A DNA stretch of 64,000 nucleotides from Andreprevotia chitinilytica DSM 18519 (GCF_000711875.1 NZ_JONM01000004.1:248001-312000), one strand, 5' to 3'; positions 17,379 through 26,558 are shown, counted from the first letter of the stretch. The notes: generated by a model not told the origin, from the sequence alone. Translations and numbers: made by a program.

Positions 17379-17388
17379 CGGGTATAAT
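17361..17388 (+). promoter_or_regulatory. Probable sigma-70 promoter of the ylqF gene
   Basis: A perfect -10 TATAAT is at 17383-17388, with a weak -35 TTACTT at 17361-17366 (16-bp spacer). The start codon follows 35 bases later. The DnaA box 17370-17378 lies in the spacer, so DnaA binding would block RNA polymerase. Confidence 0.55.
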
Positions 17389-17422
17389 CCGCCGCTTTTG
17401 TCACGCCGAATAAGGGGTAGCT

Positions 17423-18334
17423 ATGGCCATCCAGTGGTTCCCAGGTCATATGAACGCCGCCAGAAAGCAGGTGATGGAGGCGATGGCAAAGGTTGATCTA
17501 GTGATCGAGGTCGTCGATGCGCGACTACCGGCTTCCAGTACCAACCCAATGATTGAAAAGCTTCGGCGCGCCCGGCAACGGCCGGCGTTGAAGATCCTGA
17601 ACAAGGCTGACTTGGCCGATCCCGCTTTGAACCGTGTCTGGCTGGATTGGTTTCGTAGTCAACCAGGGACTGAAGCAGTGTTGATCGGTGAAGGGGACAA
17701 GGCCGCTGATGTGAAGCGCCTGCCTCAGCTGTGCCGCAAGATCGTTCCGCATCGCACCGGGGAGGTGAAGCCAGCGCGTGCGTTGATCATGGGTATTCCG
17801 AACGTCGGTAAGTCGACCCTGTTGAACATCATGCTGAGTCGCAAGATTGCCAAGGTGGCCGATACACCGGGGGTGACGCAGCATCTGCAGCGCATCGAGC
17901 TGCCGGACGGCATGATCCTTTACGATTCGCCCGGTTTGTTGTGGCCGAAGATCGAATATGAGGACTTTGGTTACCGCTTGGCGTTGGCGGGTTCCATTGG
18001 CCGCAATGCCTACGACGAGGAAGATGTGGCGTGGTTTGCGGTGGACACGTTGCGAGCGCGCTATCCGGAGCTGTTGAAGGCGCGTTACAAGCTCGATGAT
18101 CTGGATGTCGAACTTGAGCAGTTGTTTGCAATGATTGGTCGCAAGCGTGGTGCAGTGTTGTCGGGTGGCCGGATTGACTATCAGAAGACGGCGGAACTGA
18201 TCCTCACCGATTTTCGTAGCGGTACCTTGGGCAGGATCACGCTGGAAACACCGGCGGATCTGGAGAATCTGGTGCCGTTGCCGGATGAGCCAGTTGACCC
18301 TGATCTTGCTGCGGATCTGGGCCAGCAAGACTGA
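17423..18334 (+). CDS. ylqF: Ribosome biogenesis GTPase YlqF/RbgA
   Basis: This 303-residue, circularly permuted GTPase has motif order G4-G1-G3: NKAD from residue 60, the P-loop GIPNVGKST at 124-132, then DSPG near residue 171. The N-terminus begins with MAIQWFPGHM, the family signature. RbgA/YlqF helps complete the 50S ribosomal subunit. The ATG at 17423 follows AAGGGG by seven bases. Its promoter region contains DnaA boxes. The ZapB-like gene begins 54 bases downstream. Confidence 0.92.
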   Translation: MAIQWFPGHMNAARKQVMEAMAKVDLVIEVVDARLPASSTNPMIEKLRRARQRPALKILNKADLADPALNRVWLDWFRSQPGTEAVLIGEGDKAADVKRLPQLCRKIVPHRTGEVKPARALIMGIPNVGKSTLLNIMLSRKIAKVADTPGVTQHLQRIELPDGMILYDSPGLLWPKIEYEDFGYRLALAGSIGRNAYDEEDVAWFAVDTLRARYPELLKARYKLDDLDVELEQLFAMIGRKRGAVLSGGRIDYQKTAELILTDFRSGTLGRITLETPADLENLVPLPDEPVDPDLAADLGQQD

Positions 18335-18388
18335 CCACTGCCGGGAAATGGCTTAGAATCAGTTGGACTCGTTCACTTGCCTGTTGCC

Positions 18389-18589
18389 ATGGATGCCGAA
18401 TTCTCCAGTCTTGAAGACAAAGTGGGCTTGCTAGCCCGGCTGTGCCACCAATTGCGCGGCGACAATCGCCAACTGCGGCAGCAGGTGCTCGCGTTGCAGC
18501 AGGAAAACCAGCAGTTGAAAGGCAAGGTGGAAGGCGCCAAGCAACGTGTGGCCGCTATCCTTGAGCGGCTGCCGGAGGATGAAGCATGA
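18389..18589 (+). CDS. ZapB-like small coiled-coil protein (TIGR02449-type)
   Basis: This 66-residue protein is almost all coiled coil, with heptads of Leu and Gln: LCHQLRGDNRQLRQQ, VLALQQENQQLKGKVEGAK. It ends four bases into zapA (ATGA overlap). Small coiled-coil proteins of this kind (TIGR02449/ZapB-like) occur directly before zapA in many beta- and gammaproteobacteria and probably act at the division ring. ATG 18389 is chosen over an upstream in-frame non-ATG start. The name zapB is not assigned because similarity is mostly compositional. Confidence 0.7.
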   Translation: MDAEFSSLEDKVGLLARLCHQLRGDNRQLRQQVLALQQENQQLKGKVEGAKQRVAAILERLPEDEA

Positions 18590-18891
18590 GCGAGATCAAG
18601 CAACTTGATGTCACCATCATGGGCCGCGAGTTTCGCGTGGCCTGCCCGGTGGATGAAGAAGCGACGTTGTTGCAAGCCGTAGAGATGCTTGATGCCAAAA
18701 TGCATGAGATCCGTGGCAGCGGCAAAGTGATCGGCATCGAGAAAATCGCCATCATGGCGGCGCTCAACATTGCGCATGAATACTTGCATGTCGATGCTGG
18801 CGGTTTTGACATCGCGGCCTACAAGCGTAGAATCGACCACATCAGTCAGATCGCTGATGCGGCATTGCAAGAACAAAGTGAGTTGTTCTGA
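18586..18891 (+). CDS. zapA: Cell division protein ZapA
   Basis: At 101 residues this is the usual ZapA length. The N-terminal domain begins with LDVTIMGREFRVACPVDEEATLLQAVEMLDAKM, followed by a C-terminal helix. ZapA binds FtsZ and bundles protofilaments in the Z-ring. It overlaps the preceding coiled-coil gene by four bases and is followed by 6S RNA and fau, the order conserved across proteobacteria. That context confirms the call. Confidence 0.92.
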   Translation: MSEIKQLDVTIMGREFRVACPVDEEATLLQAVEMLDAKMHEIRGSGKVIGIEKIAIMAALNIAHEYLHVDAGGFDIAAYKRRIDHISQIADAALQEQSELF

Positions 18892-18916
18892 TCAGCAAAG
18901 CCGGATCAGCCTACCG

Positions 18917-19105
18917 CCTGCTTTCCTGCGGTGTTTGTCACGGCTCAGATTCTTTGAACCGATAAATTGTAGCTCGGTTGCCAGCCACGAAAAAACGCCT
19001 GTTGTGCGCGTTCCACTGTCGAACGCACCTGATGGCAAACGGCCGGTGACCACTTGAACCTCAGGGTTCAAGATGCGAGCCGGACGACACCTGCGGGAAA
19101 GCCCC
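18917..19105 (+). ncRNA. ssrS: 6S RNA
   Basis: The zapA-fau gap holds a transcript of about 189 bases with 6S features. A closing stem forms between GCTTTCCTGCGGTGT (18919-18933) and ACACCTGCGGGAAAGC (19087-19102). It contains the typical hairpin CTTGAACC-tca-GGGTTCAAG at 19053-19072, followed by GACGACACCTGCGGG near the 3' end. 6S RNA mimics an open promoter and sequesters sigma-70 RNA polymerase in stationary phase. Ends are approximate. Confidence 0.85.
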
Positions 19106-19134
19106 TCTTCGTGACCTTGCCGTCATCTTCGACC

Positions 19135-19758
19135 GTGACATTCCCGGTCACCTTCCAAAGCCATCCAGATAAAATTGCGCTCAGGCGCGAATTGCGTCGA
19201 CAGCGCATCGCCGTCAAACCCGCTGAACGTGAAATTGCCGCACGTCTTGCTGTTAAGCAGGCTGCCCGCTGGTTGCAACGTGGCAGCAAGATCGGCACTT
19301 ACATTGCGGTTGGCAGTGAATTTCCTACCGATCTGTTGATACGCAAAGCCTTGGCGCAACGATGCGCCGTATTTGTTCCGAAAACACCGAAACGCGGCCG
19401 GATGCTGCGATTTAGCCGAGTTCGTTCGGATAGTGGCTGGCTGGCCGGGCGCTACACCATCCCTGAACCGGTATCCCGTCGTATCGATCCCCCACTGCAT
19501 GCCAATCAGCTCGATGTGATTTTTGTGCCGCTGCTTGGTTTCGATGCTGCGTTGCGAAGACTAGGCCAAGGTGGCGGCTATTACGACGCCACATTGCAGT
19601 TCCGCCGTCTGCGGCGGCATTGGCGCAAACCTTTCCTGATCGGCTTGGCCTTCGATTGCCAGGAAGTGGATCAGCTGCCGACGGACCCTTGGGATTTGCA
19701 TCTCGATGCAATCATCACCGAGTCCGGGCTCCGATATCCTGCAAGACATTGGCATTGA
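19135..19758 (+). CDS. fau: 5-formyltetrahydrofolate cyclo-ligase
   Basis: This enzyme of about 207 residues makes 5,10-methenyl-THF from 5-formyl-THF using ATP. Family features are KIALRRELRRQR near the N-terminus, GTYIAVGSEFPTDLLI, FVPKTPKRGRMLRF, DVIFVPLLGFD, and the signature RLGQGGGYYDATL. The start is uncertain because no ATG is suitably placed. GTG 19135 is chosen, with GTG 19111 and TTG 19117 as alternatives. The frame runs back into 6S RNA and should not start there. The zapA-ssrS-fau arrangement is conserved. Confidence 0.85.
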   Translation: MTFPVTFQSHPDKIALRRELRRQRIAVKPAEREIAARLAVKQAARWLQRGSKIGTYIAVGSEFPTDLLIRKALAQRCAVFVPKTPKRGRMLRFSRVRSDSGWLAGRYTIPEPVSRRIDPPLHANQLDVIFVPLLGFDAALRRLGQGGGYYDATLQFRRLRRHWRKPFLIGLAFDCQEVDQLPTDPWDLHLDAIITESGLRYPARHWH

Positions 19759-19862
19759 TCTACGTCAGCCTGGCCTCGATATGACAAGTGCAACAATTTC
19801 ACTGAAGCCATCCGATCGGTCGGCATAAACTAGCTACAATTTCTCACGCCGGAGACCCCATC

Positions 19863-22403
19863 ATGCCTGGTCCGCAACGAATCGAATTGTTTGCTCCGCT
19901 TACCGGGGTATTGCTTCCACTCGATCGCGTACCCGATCCGGTATTCGCCAACAAAATGGTGGGTGACGGCGTTTCGATCGATCCCATCTCCAATCAGTTG
20001 TTGGCTCCTGCCATCGGCAAGATCACCCAGATTCATTCCTCGCATCACGCCCTCACGTTGACCACGGAAGAAGGTATCGAGGTGCTGATGCACATCGGTC
20101 TTGAAACGGTCGCGCTCAAGGGCGAGGGTTTCAATGCGCTGGTCAAGGTCGGCGATACTGTTCGGGTCGGCCAGCCGCTGATCGAATTCGATGCCAACTT
20201 CATTGCCAAGAATGCCAAGAGCTTGTTGACGGAGATGATCGTCACCAATGCCGATCGCGTGGCGCAGTTCCTGCCAGCAAGTGGTTTTGCCAAGGCCGGA
20301 CTGACACCGGTGCTGATTCTGGAACTGGCTGATGGACAAAGCGCCGCTCCCGCCAAGACCGGCAGCGACGTCGTGTCGGACCCGGTGCGTATTCCGAACC
20401 TGACTGGCCTGCATGCGCGACCGGCAGCCGTGCTCGCCAATGCAGCAAAAACCTACAAGTCGGATATCAAGCTGGTGCGCGGCGGCGAAGAGTCGAATGC
20501 CAAGTCGGTGGTCGGCATCATGGGTCTTGAAGTCCAGCATGGTGATGAGATACGTGTGAAGGCGAATGGCCCGGATGCAAGCTCCGCGATCAAGGCTTTG
20601 GTGGATTTGCTGATCTCCGGTAGCGGCGAGGATGTTGGCGCTGCCATTGTCGCCAAACATAAACCTGCGCCGTTCGATACCATGCGTGCAGTGCCGCCCA
20701 AACCAAAATCGGACGATCCCAACGTGCTCACTGGTGTTTCTGCATCCCCCGGCCTTGCTGTTGGTCAGATTTTCCAGATCAAGCAGCCAGAGATTCAAGT
20801 GCCCGAGCAAGGCCAAGACGCGCAGACCGAACGCCGCCGGCTCGATGCCGCACTGAAAGAAGCGCGCAACCAGCTTGAAGGACTCAAGGCCGGAATCAGC
20901 GACAACGACAAAGCTGAAATCTTCACCGCGCATCAAGAGCTGCTGGGCGATCCAGAGCTTCTCGATCTGGCGATTGCCGCCATCGGTGCCGGCAAGAGCG
21001 CCGGTTTTGCCTGGCGGCAAGCGTTTACGCGTTACGCCGAGCAGTTGGCCAAGCTCAAGAATGAAATACTCGCCGGCCGCGCGAACGATATCCGCGATGT
21101 CGGTCAGCGTGTGCTGCGGCTGATTGCCGGTGTGACTGAAACCAAGATGGTGCTGCCAGACAACGCCATCCTGATTGCCGAAGAACTCACCCCATCTGAA
21201 ACTGCCAGCCTCGACCGCACCCGTGTATTGGGTTTCGCGACGACTGGCGGCGGTGCAACCAGCCACGTGGCCATTCTGGCCCGTTCCCTCAATCTCCCTG
21301 CGATCTGTGGCATGGACGAAGCGGCGATCAAGCTGGCCAACGGTACGCCGGTGATCCTGGATGGCAGCAAGGGCATCCTGCGCCTGAACCCGACCGCCAG
21401 TGAAATGGCGGTGATCCGCGACAAGCAAGCGCGCCTGGCCAAGCGCCGCGCCGAAGAACTTGCCGCTGCACAACAGCCGTCCGTGACCAGCGATGGTCAA
21501 CATATCGAAGTCGTTGCCAACATCGGCGGGCTCGACGAAGCCAAACAAGGTATCGAGCTGGGTGGCGAAGGCGTTGGCCTGCTGCGCAGTGAATTCCTTT
21601 TTCTGGAACGCAGCGATGCCCCATCCGAAGCCGAGCAGACGCAAATCTACAGTGACATCGCCAAAGCGCTTGGCCCGAACCGTACATTGGTGATCCGTAC
21701 GCTCGACGTGGGCGGCGACAAACCCCTGCCCTATTTGCCGATGCCGGTGGAAGACAACCCCTTCCTTGGCGTACGCGGTATCCGCTTGTGTCTGGCCGAG
21801 CCGGAAATCCTGCGCACGCAAATCCGCGCCATCTTGCGCGCTGCACCGTATTCCAGGCTGCACATCATGTTCCCGATGGTGGCCAACCTTGCCGAGTTGC
21901 GTGAAGCCAAGGCCATCGTGGCGGAAGAAAAGACCTTGTTGGGCATTACCGCCGACGTGAAAGTCGGGATCATGGTCGAAGTGCCGGCAACCGCCGTGTT
22001 GGCCGAGCAATTTGCCCGTGAAGCCGATTTCTTCTCGATCGGCACCAATGACCTCACGCAATACACGCTGGCGATGGATCGCGGTCATCCCAAACTCGCC
22101 AAGCAGGCCGACGCGCTGCACCCTGGTGTGCTCAACCTGATTGCCATGACGGTGAAGGGCGCGCACAAGCACGGCAAGTGGGTTGGCGTTTGCGGTGGTA
22201 TCGCTTCCGATCCGCAAGCAGTGCCAGCGCTGATCGGCATGGGGGTGGACGAACTGTCGGTCAACGTGTCCAGCATTCCGGCCATCAAGGCATTGGTGCG
22301 CAAGCTGTCGAAAGCCGATTGCGAAAAGATTGCTGAAGAAGTGCTGCAGTTCGGGACTGCGGACGAAGTGCGCGCCAGATTGGCCAAACTGGTCGATGCC
22401 TAA
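19863..22403 (+). CDS. nagF: Fused PTS phosphotransfer protein EIIA-HPr-EI
   Basis: This 846-residue multiphosphoryl transfer protein relays phosphate from PEP to a sugar permease. It has a glucose-type EIIA domain (about 1-155, phospho-His 77 in LMHIGLETV), an HPr domain (about 165-255, His184 in GLHARP) and enzyme I (about 275-846, phospho-His 468 in GGATSHVAILAR). The PEP-binding segment MVEVPA and the C-terminal GVCGG are present. It pairs with the EIICB permease 181 bases downstream. The order EIIA-HPr-EI with a glucose/GlcNAc-type permease matches NagF-NagE systems. A perfect hairpin separates the two genes. Confidence 0.88.
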   Translation: MPGPQRIELFAPLTGVLLPLDRVPDPVFANKMVGDGVSIDPISNQLLAPAIGKITQIHSSHHALTLTTEEGIEVLMHIGLETVALKGEGFNALVKVGDTVRVGQPLIEFDANFIAKNAKSLLTEMIVTNADRVAQFLPASGFAKAGLTPVLILELADGQSAAPAKTGSDVVSDPVRIPNLTGLHARPAAVLANAAKTYKSDIKLVRGGEESNAKSVVGIMGLEVQHGDEIRVKANGPDASSAIKALVDLLISGSGEDVGAAIVAKHKPAPFDTMRAVPPKPKSDDPNVLTGVSASPGLAVGQIFQIKQPEIQVPEQGQDAQTERRRLDAALKEARNQLEGLKAGISDNDKAEIFTAHQELLGDPELLDLAIAAIGAGKSAGFAWRQAFTRYAEQLAKLKNEILAGRANDIRDVGQRVLRLIAGVTETKMVLPDNAILIAEELTPSETASLDRTRVLGFATTGGGATSHVAILARSLNLPAICGMDEAAIKLANGTPVILDGSKGILRLNPTASEMAVIRDKQARLAKRRAEELAAAQQPSVTSDGQHIEVVANIGGLDEAKQGIELGGEGVGLLRSEFLFLERSDAPSEAEQTQIYSDIAKALGPNRTLVIRTLDVGGDKPLPYLPMPVEDNPFLGVRGIRLCLAEPEILRTQIRAILRAAPYSRLHIMFPMVANLAELREAKAIVAEEKTLLGITADVKVGIMVEVPATAVLAEQFAREADFFSIGTNDLTQYTLAMDRGHPKLAKQADALHPGVLNLIAMTVKGAHKHGKWVGVCGGIASDPQAVPALIGMGVDELSVNVSSIPAIKALVRKLSKADCEKIAEEVLQFGTADEVRARLAKLVDA

Positions 22404-22434
22404 GCGCTGATCGGCATTGCTGGCTGCATCAATC

Positions 22435-22463
22435 CATAACGGGCGCCTCAAGCGCCCGTTATG
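22435..22463 (+). terminator. Perfect hairpin between nagF and nagE
   Basis: A perfect 12-bp stem, CATAACGGGCGC / GCGCCCGTTATG, with a 5-nt loop is followed by TTT. It may lower but need not abolish read-through into the permease gene. Confidence 0.65.
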
Positions 22464-22584
22464 TTTGGCTCGTACGTAAGTATTCACATTTAGAGCCAAT
22501 CCCGGATGGTTGCGTTTCATCGATGCGGTGATGATGCGCACCCAATAGCCACACTTGCCACGATTGGCAATGCAGGAGAATCAC

Positions 22585-24339
22585 ATGTTCAAAGCGGCGT
22601 TCTCAGTGCTGCAAAAGATCGGCAAAGCCTTGATGCTGCCGGTTGCAGTTCTGCCAGTGGCCGGGTTATTGCTCGGGATCGGCAGTTCGCACTTCGGTTT
22701 TCTGCCCGATATCGTCTCCCAAGTCATGGCGCAGGGCGGCGGGGCGATTTTCGGCAACCTCGCATTGATCTTTGCCGTTGGCGTGGCGCTCGGCCTGAGC
22801 GAGAACGACGGCGTGGCAGCGATTGCTGCAGTGGTTGGCTTTGTGGTGATGACGGCAACGCTGGGCGTCATGGCGACTTTCCTGGGCGTTAAGCCCGCCA
22901 CCGTGATGGGCATGCCATCGATGGAAACCGGCGTGTTCGGCGGCATCATCATTGGCGGTGTCGCGTCGGTGCTGTTCAACAAGTATTACCGGATCGAACT
23001 GCCGCCCTATCTTGGCTTCTTTGCCGGCAAGCGTTTCGTACCGATCGTGACCGGACTGGCGGCGATTTTTGTCGGGCTGCTCTTGTCGGTAATCTGGCCA
23101 CCGATCCAGCACGTCATCGAAGAATTCTCACATTGGGCGGCCTACAGCAGCCCGCGTACCGCCGCCACGGTTTACGGCTTTGTCGAGCGCTTGCTGATTC
23201 CGTTCGGCCTGCACCATATCTGGAACGTGCCGTTCTTCTTTGAAATCGGCAGCTTCACCGATGCGACAGGCAAGGTCGTGCACGGTGACATCTACCGCTT
23301 CATGGCGGGCGACAAGACCGCCGGCATCCTGTCCGGTGCATTCCTGTTCAAGATGTTCGGCTTGCCAGCGGCTGCGATTGCAATCTGGCACACCGCCAAA
23401 CCGGAGAACCGGGTGAAGGTCGGCGGCATCATGGTGTCGGCTGCCCTAACCTCGTTCCTCACCGGCATCACCGAACCGATTGAATTTGCTTTCCTGTTTG
23501 TCGCGCCGGTGTTGTACGTGATCCACGCCGTGCTGGCCGCCTCGACCCAGTTCGTCGCCAATACCTTCGACATGCATATGGGCTTTACCTTCTCGCAAGG
23601 CGGTATCGACTTCCTGTTGTTCAACGCCTTCGGTGATCGGGCGCACAACTGGTGGCTGACGCTGATCTTCGGCCCGATCTACGCGGTGGTTTACTACAGC
23701 GTGTTCCGCTTCACCATCCTCAAGCTCAACTTGAAAACACCGGGCCGCGAAGATGAGCAAGCCGAAGCAGCCAGCGGCACAAACAGCAAGGACGAGCGAT
23801 CCCGCGAGCTGGTGCTGGCCTTTGGCGGCCGCAGCAATATCGCCAGTCTCGATGCTTGCATCACGCGCCTGCGCATTGCCGTCAACGACCCCGCCAAGGT
23901 GAATCAGGCCAAGCTCAAAGCCATGGGCGCGGCTGGCGTGATGATGGTCGGCAACGGCGTGCAAGCCATCTTCGGTACGCCGTCGGAAAACATGAAAACC
24001 GATATGGCCGAATATTTGAAGACGGCTGGCGCGGAAGCGGATCTCGTTGTGCCCGCCGCACCGATGGCATCTGCAGCAATTTTCCAAATGCCGGCTTATG
24101 AGGATGACCCAGCCTTCGAGACCAAGCTGGCCGCACTCAGGCTGGCGCTCAAGCCGCTGAGCCCGCTGGGCGAGATCGATGTTGTGGCGATGACGCGACT
24201 GGCATTCAGCAAGAGCGGTTCGTCACTCAACGTCACGCCGCTGGAAGCGGTCGGCATTGGCGTAGTGGATCTTGGTGGTGGCGCGTACCAGCTGCTGGTT
24301 GGCCCGTCCGCCGAGCGCTACAAGGCTGCGCTCGCGTAA
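22585..24339 (+). CDS. nagE: PTS glucose/N-acetylglucosamine-type EIICB permease
   Basis: This 584-residue inner-membrane sugar permease has a IIC domain of about 385 residues with many helices ([22 protein letters not shown] at the start; [15 protein letters not shown] is the conserved substrate loop). A IIB domain follows with phospho-Cys 425 in [13 protein letters not shown] further segment of about 70 residues (515-584) looks like a second, degenerate [12 protein letters not shown] at 534-542 replaces the Cys with Met536. AGGAG eight bases ahead sets the start at 22585. It lacks its own EIIA, which is supplied by the fused protein upstream. GlcNAc versus glucose cannot be decided here. 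Confidence 0.85.
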   Translation: MFKAAFSVLQKIGKALMLPVAVLPVAGLLLGIGSSHFGFLPDIVSQVMAQGGGAIFGNLALIFAVGVALGLSENDGVAAIAAVVGFVVMTATLGVMATFLGVKPATVMGMPSMETGVFGGIIIGGVASVLFNKYYRIELPPYLGFFAGKRFVPIVTGLAAIFVGLLLSVIWPPIQHVIEEFSHWAAYSSPRTAATVYGFVERLLIPFGLHHIWNVPFFFEIGSFTDATGKVVHGDIYRFMAGDKTAGILSGAFLFKMFGLPAAAIAIWHTAKPENRVKVGGIMVSAALTSFLTGITEPIEFAFLFVAPVLYVIHAVLAASTQFVANTFDMHMGFTFSQGGIDFLLFNAFGDRAHNWWLTLIFGPIYAVVYYSVFRFTILKLNLKTPGREDEQAEAASGTNSKDERSRELVLAFGGRSNIASLDACITRLRIAVNDPAKVNQAKLKAMGAAGVMMVGNGVQAIFGTPSENMKTDMAEYLKTAGAEADLVVPAAPMASAAIFQMPAYEDDPAFETKLAALRLALKPLSPLGEIDVVAMTRLAFSKSGSSLNVTPLEAVGIGVVDLGGGAYQLLVGPSAERYKAALA

Positions 24340-24369
24340 ACTCGCCGCATCCGACCTGTTCTGATCTGC

Positions 24370-24399
24370 AGGGCGTGTCAGTGACACGCCCTGTTTTGT
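24370..24399 (+). terminator. Intrinsic terminator after nagE
   Basis: A perfect 10-bp stem AGGGCGTGTC / GACACGCCCT with a 3-nt loop is followed by GTTTTGTTT. Confidence 0.8.
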
Positions 24400-24426
24400 T
24401 TCAAGCGATTTTGAGGAGAAACAACA

Positions 24427-24627
24427 ATGACGACCGATAAGGTGCTGCGCCGCAGCCGCAACAACCGCTGGGTCGGTGGCGTGATCGGCGGACTGGCCAA
24501 TTACTTCGATATCAGCGCGGACAAATTGCGCTTGGTCTATTTGCTGGTGTTGATCTTGTCCGCTGCGTTTCCCGGCCTGCTGGTTTATCTCGTGCTGTGG
24601 TTCCTGATGCCGGTAGGGGACGATTAA
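24427..24627 (+). CDS. PspC-domain protein
   Basis: This 66-residue protein is a single PspC domain: VLRRSRNNRWVGGVIGGLANYF, then one or two hydrophobic helices (LVYLLVLILSAAFPGLLVYLVLWFLMP). PspC proteins sit in the inner membrane, and some sense envelope stress with PspA/PspB. No other psp gene is adjacent, so stress function is not shown. GAGGAG lies eight bases before the ATG. Confidence 0.85.
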   Translation: MTTDKVLRRSRNNRWVGGVIGGLANYFDISADKLRLVYLLVLILSAAFPGLLVYLVLWFLMPVGDD

Positions 24628-24714
24628 TTCATTGGCATATGCGGCAAGAAACGAATGGCGGCCTGAGCGAGTGGGCGGCACAATCGCGTTTTCCTGCTGC
24701 CGGATGCCAACGTA

Positions 24715-25605
24715 ATGAATGCTGCCAGCCTCGCCCGATTGCTGCTGCTCGCCGCGCTATGGGGTGCATCCTTTCTGTTCATGCGTGTGGCCGTGCCTGC
24801 GTTCGGGCCGATATGGCTGATGGGTTTCCGGGTCGGCATCGCTGCGCTGTTTCTTGCCTTGATGGCCGCCTGGTGGCGGCGTGGCTTGCCGCTTGCAGGC
24901 AATGCCCGGCACTACCTGATGCTCGGGCTCTTCAACACCGCATTTCCATTTCTCTGCTACGCATTCGCGGCGAAAACGCTTTCCGCCTCGCTGATGTCGA
25001 TCCTGAATGCGACCGCGCCGTTCTGGGGCACCTTGGTCGCCGCGCTCTGGCTGCGTGTGTTGCCGGCGCGCAAGGCATGGCTGGGCTTGGCGGTCGGCGT
25101 CGCAGGGGTGGCGACGCTGGTTGGCCTCGACCGGATCACCACCAAACCCGGTGCCGGTATCGCGATTGCCGCCTGTCTGCTGGCAACGTTGTGCTACGGC
25201 GTCGCCAGCACCTACAGCAAGCGCCATGCACAGGGCATTGCGCCCTTCGATGTGGCGCACGGCAGCATGTGGGGCGGCAGCGTGCTGTTATTTCCATTGA
25301 TGGTCATGCTGCCGAGCGCGCATCCCGTGGTGGAGATGGCATGGCAGCCGTTGCTGGCAGTATTGCTGTTGGGGGTATTCTGCACCGGCATCGCCTATTT
25401 GCTCTATTTCCGCTTGATTCGTGATCTTGGCCCGGCTTCGGCGCTGACGGTCACGTTCCTGATCCCGGTGTTCGGCGTGTTGTGGGGCGTATTGCTGCTG
25501 GGCGAATCGGTCGGACTGAATACGCTGGTAGGTGCACTGCTGGTACTGCTTGGCACGGCATTGGTCACCGGGTTTTCACCGCGCGCGTTGCTCAAACGCG
25601 TGTAA
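24715..25605 (+). CDS. EamA/DMT-family transporter
   Basis: This 296-residue inner-membrane protein has ten predicted helices in two EamA repeats. The first repeat starts RLLLLAALWGASFLFMRVAV and the second begins AGIAIAACLLATLCYGVASTYSKR. The conserved end of a repeat (LGPASALTVTFLIPVFGVLWGVLLLGE) is present. The family exports metabolites or amino acids; the substrate is unknown. No clear ribosome-binding site precedes ATG 24715. GC content matches the core genes. Confidence 0.85.
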   Translation: MNAASLARLLLLAALWGASFLFMRVAVPAFGPIWLMGFRVGIAALFLALMAAWWRRGLPLAGNARHYLMLGLFNTAFPFLCYAFAAKTLSASLMSILNATAPFWGTLVAALWLRVLPARKAWLGLAVGVAGVATLVGLDRITTKPGAGIAIAACLLATLCYGVASTYSKRHAQGIAPFDVAHGSMWGGSVLLFPLMVMLPSAHPVVEMAWQPLLAVLLLGVFCTGIAYLLYFRLIRDLGPASALTVTFLIPVFGVLWGVLLLGESVGLNTLVGALLVLLGTALVTGFSPRALLKRV

Positions 25606-25703
25606 GTGTCTCGTCATTGATAACACTGTGTTCTGCAATGCGGTCTTGATTGTCCGTCATGCAGGCAGCATGTTGGCTCTACCCTATGAACCGGAGCTTC
25701 ACC

Positions 25704-26372
25704 ATGTCTGTGCCGCACCTGATCAGTTTCGATATCTGCCCCTATGTCCAACGCGCCGTGATCACCTTGCTGGAAAAGGGCGTGCCGTTCGAGCGCACCT
25801 ATATCGATCTCGCCAACAAGCCGGACTGGTTCCTCGCGCTCTCGCCACTCGGCAAGGTGCCGGTGCTCAAGGTGGGCGACGAGGTATTGTTCGAATCCGC
25901 CGTCATTGCCGAATATCTCGACGAAACCACCGAACCGCGTTTGCACCCGACCGACCCGCTGCAAAAAGCCAAGCACCGCGCCTGGATCGAATTCGCCTCT
26001 GCCGGGCTGATGTCGCTGTGGAATTTCTATGTTGCCGCTGACGACAAAGCGTTCGCCGCCGCGCGTGCAGATATCGAATCCAAACTGGATCGACTGGAAA
26101 GCGTACTTGGCGACGGCCCCTTGTTTGCCGGCACTTCATTCAGTTTGGTCGACGCCGCGTTCGGTCCCTTCTTCCGCTACTTCCCGGTGCTCGAATCGCT
26201 GGGCGAAACCGGTTGGTTCGATGGCCGGCCCAAAGTGAAGCGTTGGGCGGACGCGCTGCTGTCACGTCCCAGCGTGCGTGAGGCGGTACAAGCTGGTTAT
26301 GCCGACAAGCTCACCGCCTTCATCAAAAAGAAAGAAGGCGTGCTGGCGGCGCGGGTCGCAAATAGCCGCTAA
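25704..26372 (+). CDS. Glutathione S-transferase family protein
   Basis: This 222-residue soluble protein has an N-terminal thioredoxin-like GST domain and an all-helical C-terminal domain. The active-site position is Cys12 in ICPYVQR, pointing to an omega/beta-like thiol-transfer GST. Substrate-binding motifs LGKVPVL and FESAVIAEYLDE are present. CGGAG eight bases upstream supports ATG 25704 over 25650 or 25686. The last three codons and the stop lie in the left arm of a 117-bp palindromic repeat, so the natural C-terminus may have been altered by its insertion. Confidence 0.87.
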   Translation: MSVPHLISFDICPYVQRAVITLLEKGVPFERTYIDLANKPDWFLALSPLGKVPVLKVGDEVLFESAVIAEYLDETTEPRLHPTDPLQKAKHRAWIEFASAGLMSLWNFYVAADDKAFAAARADIESKLDRLESVLGDGPLFAGTSFSLVDAAFGPFFRYFPVLESLGETGWFDGRPKVKRWADALLSRPSVREAVQAGYADKLTAFIKKKEGVLAARVANSR

Positions 26373-26477
26373 CAAAACCCTGCTGGCGGCGTTGCGCTCA
26401 ATTGCCGTACTCGCCTGTACTGTCTGCGTTCGCGCGCCTTGCCAGCACCGCTACGCTGGATTTTGTTAGTGGCTATT
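26361..26477. repeat. 117-bp palindromic repeat overlapping the gst stop codon
   Basis: Outer arms are AATAGCCGCTAACAAAACC (26361-26379) and its near-complement GGATTTTGTTAGTGGCTATT (26458-26477). Inner arms are GCTGGCGGCGTTGCGC and GCGCGCCTTGCCAGC. Such an extended imperfect palindrome resembles a small non-autonomous mobile or REP-like element. It supplies the final codons of the GST gene. Confidence 0.65.
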
Positions 26478-26526
26478 CATTCCTGCTTGGCCGTGGCTTG
26501 TCTCGCCCGAGGAGGGTCTTTCCGGT

Positions 26527-26555
26527 AAGGTGGCGCATCTGTTTTGCGCCACCTT
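26527..26555 (+). promoter_or_regulatory. Perfect hairpin immediately before the ampG-like start
   Basis: An 11-bp stem AAGGTGGCGCA / TGCGCCACCTT with a 7-nt loop ends three bases before ATG 26559. It could terminate transcription from upstream or hide the translation start region. No ribosome-binding site is visible outside it. Confidence 0.5.
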
Positions 26556-26558
26556 GTC

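Noticed and set aside
19830-22541. 903-codon open frame on the minus strand
   Set aside because: It lies opposite nagF, whose domains are intact and conserved; the frame follows from codon bias and shows no recognisable domain.
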